Assembly: GCA_023701245.1 (NCBI GenBank)
Contig: JAMPXK010000010.1
Coordinates: 1-60,982, forward strand
DNA: 60,982 bases
Direction of reading: 5' to 3'
Source: Elusimicrobiales bacterium
Lineage (GTDB): Bacteria; Elusimicrobiota; Elusimicrobia; Elusimicrobiales; UBA9959
Positions 60,354 to 60,982 of the stretch are shown piece after piece. Below the pieces are notes generated by a model that did not search any database, had not been told where the DNA came from, and saw only the letters and a program-made list of their open reading frames with translations. The position numbers were made by a program, and so were the translations under genes. Position 1 is the first letter of the stretch; each line of letters opens with the position of its first letter.

Positions 60354-60982
60354 CTATTCCTTCACTTTCAAGAGCACATTAAAAACGGCCCCGCCGCCCG
60401 CGCGGTTTTCCGCCCAGATGCGGCCGCCGTGAAGTTCCACTATCTTGCGCGCTATCGCCAGCCCCAGGCCGAAACCGCTGGCGTCATCCGCCGCCTTGAG
60501 CCGCTTGTACTTCTCGAAAACGGCCTCCAACTGGCCTTCCGGTATCCCGGGCCCGCTGTCGCCGACCGAAAAAACCACGTTAGCCCCGTCAGCCTTGACG
60601 GAGGCCGTGACCGCGCCCCCCTCCGGGGTGAATTTCCAGGCGTTGGAAAGCAGGTTCTCCATGACCCGCAGCAGGAGCGAGGAATCCGCGGAGAGCTGCG
60701 CCTGCCCGGCGCCCGCCGTTTCCACGGTAAAAGAGATCTTCTTTTCCTGAAAGAGCGCCTTGAACCCCTCCGCGGCCGAAGAGAGGAACCCGGCGGCCGA
60801 AAGCCCGCGGATATCCGGCTTCAGCTGGCCGGCCTCCATGCGGGAGATATCCAGGATATTTTCAAGCAGCTTGAAGAGCCGGTCGCTGGAGTCCTTCACG
60901 TTCCTGACATAGCCGGCCTGTTTGGCTTCCGGGGAGAATTCCTTCTCCAGCAGTTTAATGTAGCCCTGCATGGTGAGCAGCG
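60354..60982 (-). CDS. Sensor histidine kinase, C-terminal part (cut by window edge)
   Basis: The 5' end lies beyond the window; the frame is open to the edge (LLTMQGYIKLLEKEF reads through 60982). Present are the second helix of the HisKA domain (LFKLLENILDISRMEAGQL) and the complete ATPase domain: N-box NLLSNAWKFTPEG, G1 SVGDSGPGIPEG, F-box FEKYKRLK and G2 GFGLGLAIARKI, ending HGGRIWAENRAGGGAVFNVLL. The phosphorylated histidine should be just outside. No receiver domain follows. It probably shares a transcript with the CHASE2 cyclase. Confidence 0.9.
   Translation of the reverse strand, partial: LLTMQGYIKLLEKEFSPEAKQAGYVRNVKDSSDRLFKLLENILDISRMEAGQLKPDIRGLSAAGFLSSAAEGFKALFQEKKISFTVETAGAGQAQLSADSSLLLRVMENLLSNAWKFTPEGGAVTASVKADGANVVFSVGDSGPGIPEGQLEAVFEKYKRLKAADDASGFGLGLAIARKIVELHGGRIWAENRAGGGAVFNVLLKVKE

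Noticed and set aside
58481-60382. A 633-codon plus-strand frame antisense to the CHASE2 cyclase
   Set aside because: The opposite strand encodes a complete CHASE2-cyclase with all catalytic residues; the antisense translation has no recognisable motif.

Overview
The window is about 61 kb of GC-rich, gene-dense bacterial chromosome with short intergenic gaps and many 1-4 bp gene overlaps. No rRNA, tRNA, CRISPR array, phage gene or transposase was seen. The frequent ATA isoleucine codons in a GC-rich genome, the anaerobe-type oxygen defence set, the outer-membrane proteins (TolC, beta-barrels) and ATP-citrate lyase suggest a diderm anaerobe or microaerophile outside the well-studied phyla. An Elusimicrobiota-like lineage is my guess; no marker gene in the window proves it.

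Layout. 0-2.6 kb: DUF2400 gene, then an oxygen/peroxide defence operon (rubrerythrin, thiol peroxidase, desulfoferrodoxin and a 53-aa rubredoxin). 2.7-11 kb: small membrane protein, GT39-like glycosyltransferase, exported rhodanese, a tolC-macA-ATPase-permease efflux operon and glutamine synthetase. 11.2-18.1 kb: moeB-like, xdhA, xdhB and moaD-like genes, followed by a GH4 glycosidase and a sugar kinase. 18.1-23.3 kb: a visibly less GC-rich island (porin-like protein, CHASE4 hybrid histidine kinase, two small exported proteins) whose units are separated by three copies of a composite hairpin repeat. 23.4-27.1 kb: a second, three-subunit molybdenum hydroxylase. 27.2-32 kb: two exported TldD-family proteins and a FlgO-domain/beta-barrel fusion. 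32.1-38.8 kb: a minus-strand operon of 8-oxoguanine deaminase, phosphofructokinase, mocA, an ArsB/NhaD-type transporter, a nucleotide cyclase and xdhC. Divergent from it, 38.9-42.7 kb: a compact dihydropyrimidine-dehydrogenase-like flavoprotein and ssnA. 42.9-49.4 kb: aconitase, both ATP-citrate lyase subunits and an SGNH hydrolase. 49.4-61 kb: a long minus-strand run containing hutH, hutU and hutI interleaved with yajQ, a FlgO-like lipoprotein, HAD and SIS proteins, a DnaQ-like exonuclease, a DUF3307 membrane protein, a CHASE2 cyclase and a truncated histidine kinase.

How the genes fit together. The main theme is anaerobic breakdown of nitrogen heterocycles. Two Mo hydroxylases, Mo-cofactor maturation genes (xdhC, mocA, moeB-like, moaD-like), 8-oxoguanine deaminase, SsnA and a multi-Fe-S flavoprotein form a purine-catabolic gene set; hutHUI would degrade histidine to formiminoglutamate; glutamine synthetase would reassimilate ammonia. 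The most notable novelty candidate is the flavoprotein between the two aminohydrolases. It has the DPD domain order but lacks the DPD catalytic cysteine, and it may fill the role that YgfK plays in enterobacterial and clostridial purine clusters. Aconitase plus ATP-citrate lyase links carbon flow to acetyl-CoA and oxaloacetate, compatible with a reductive TCA route or with citrate cleavage.
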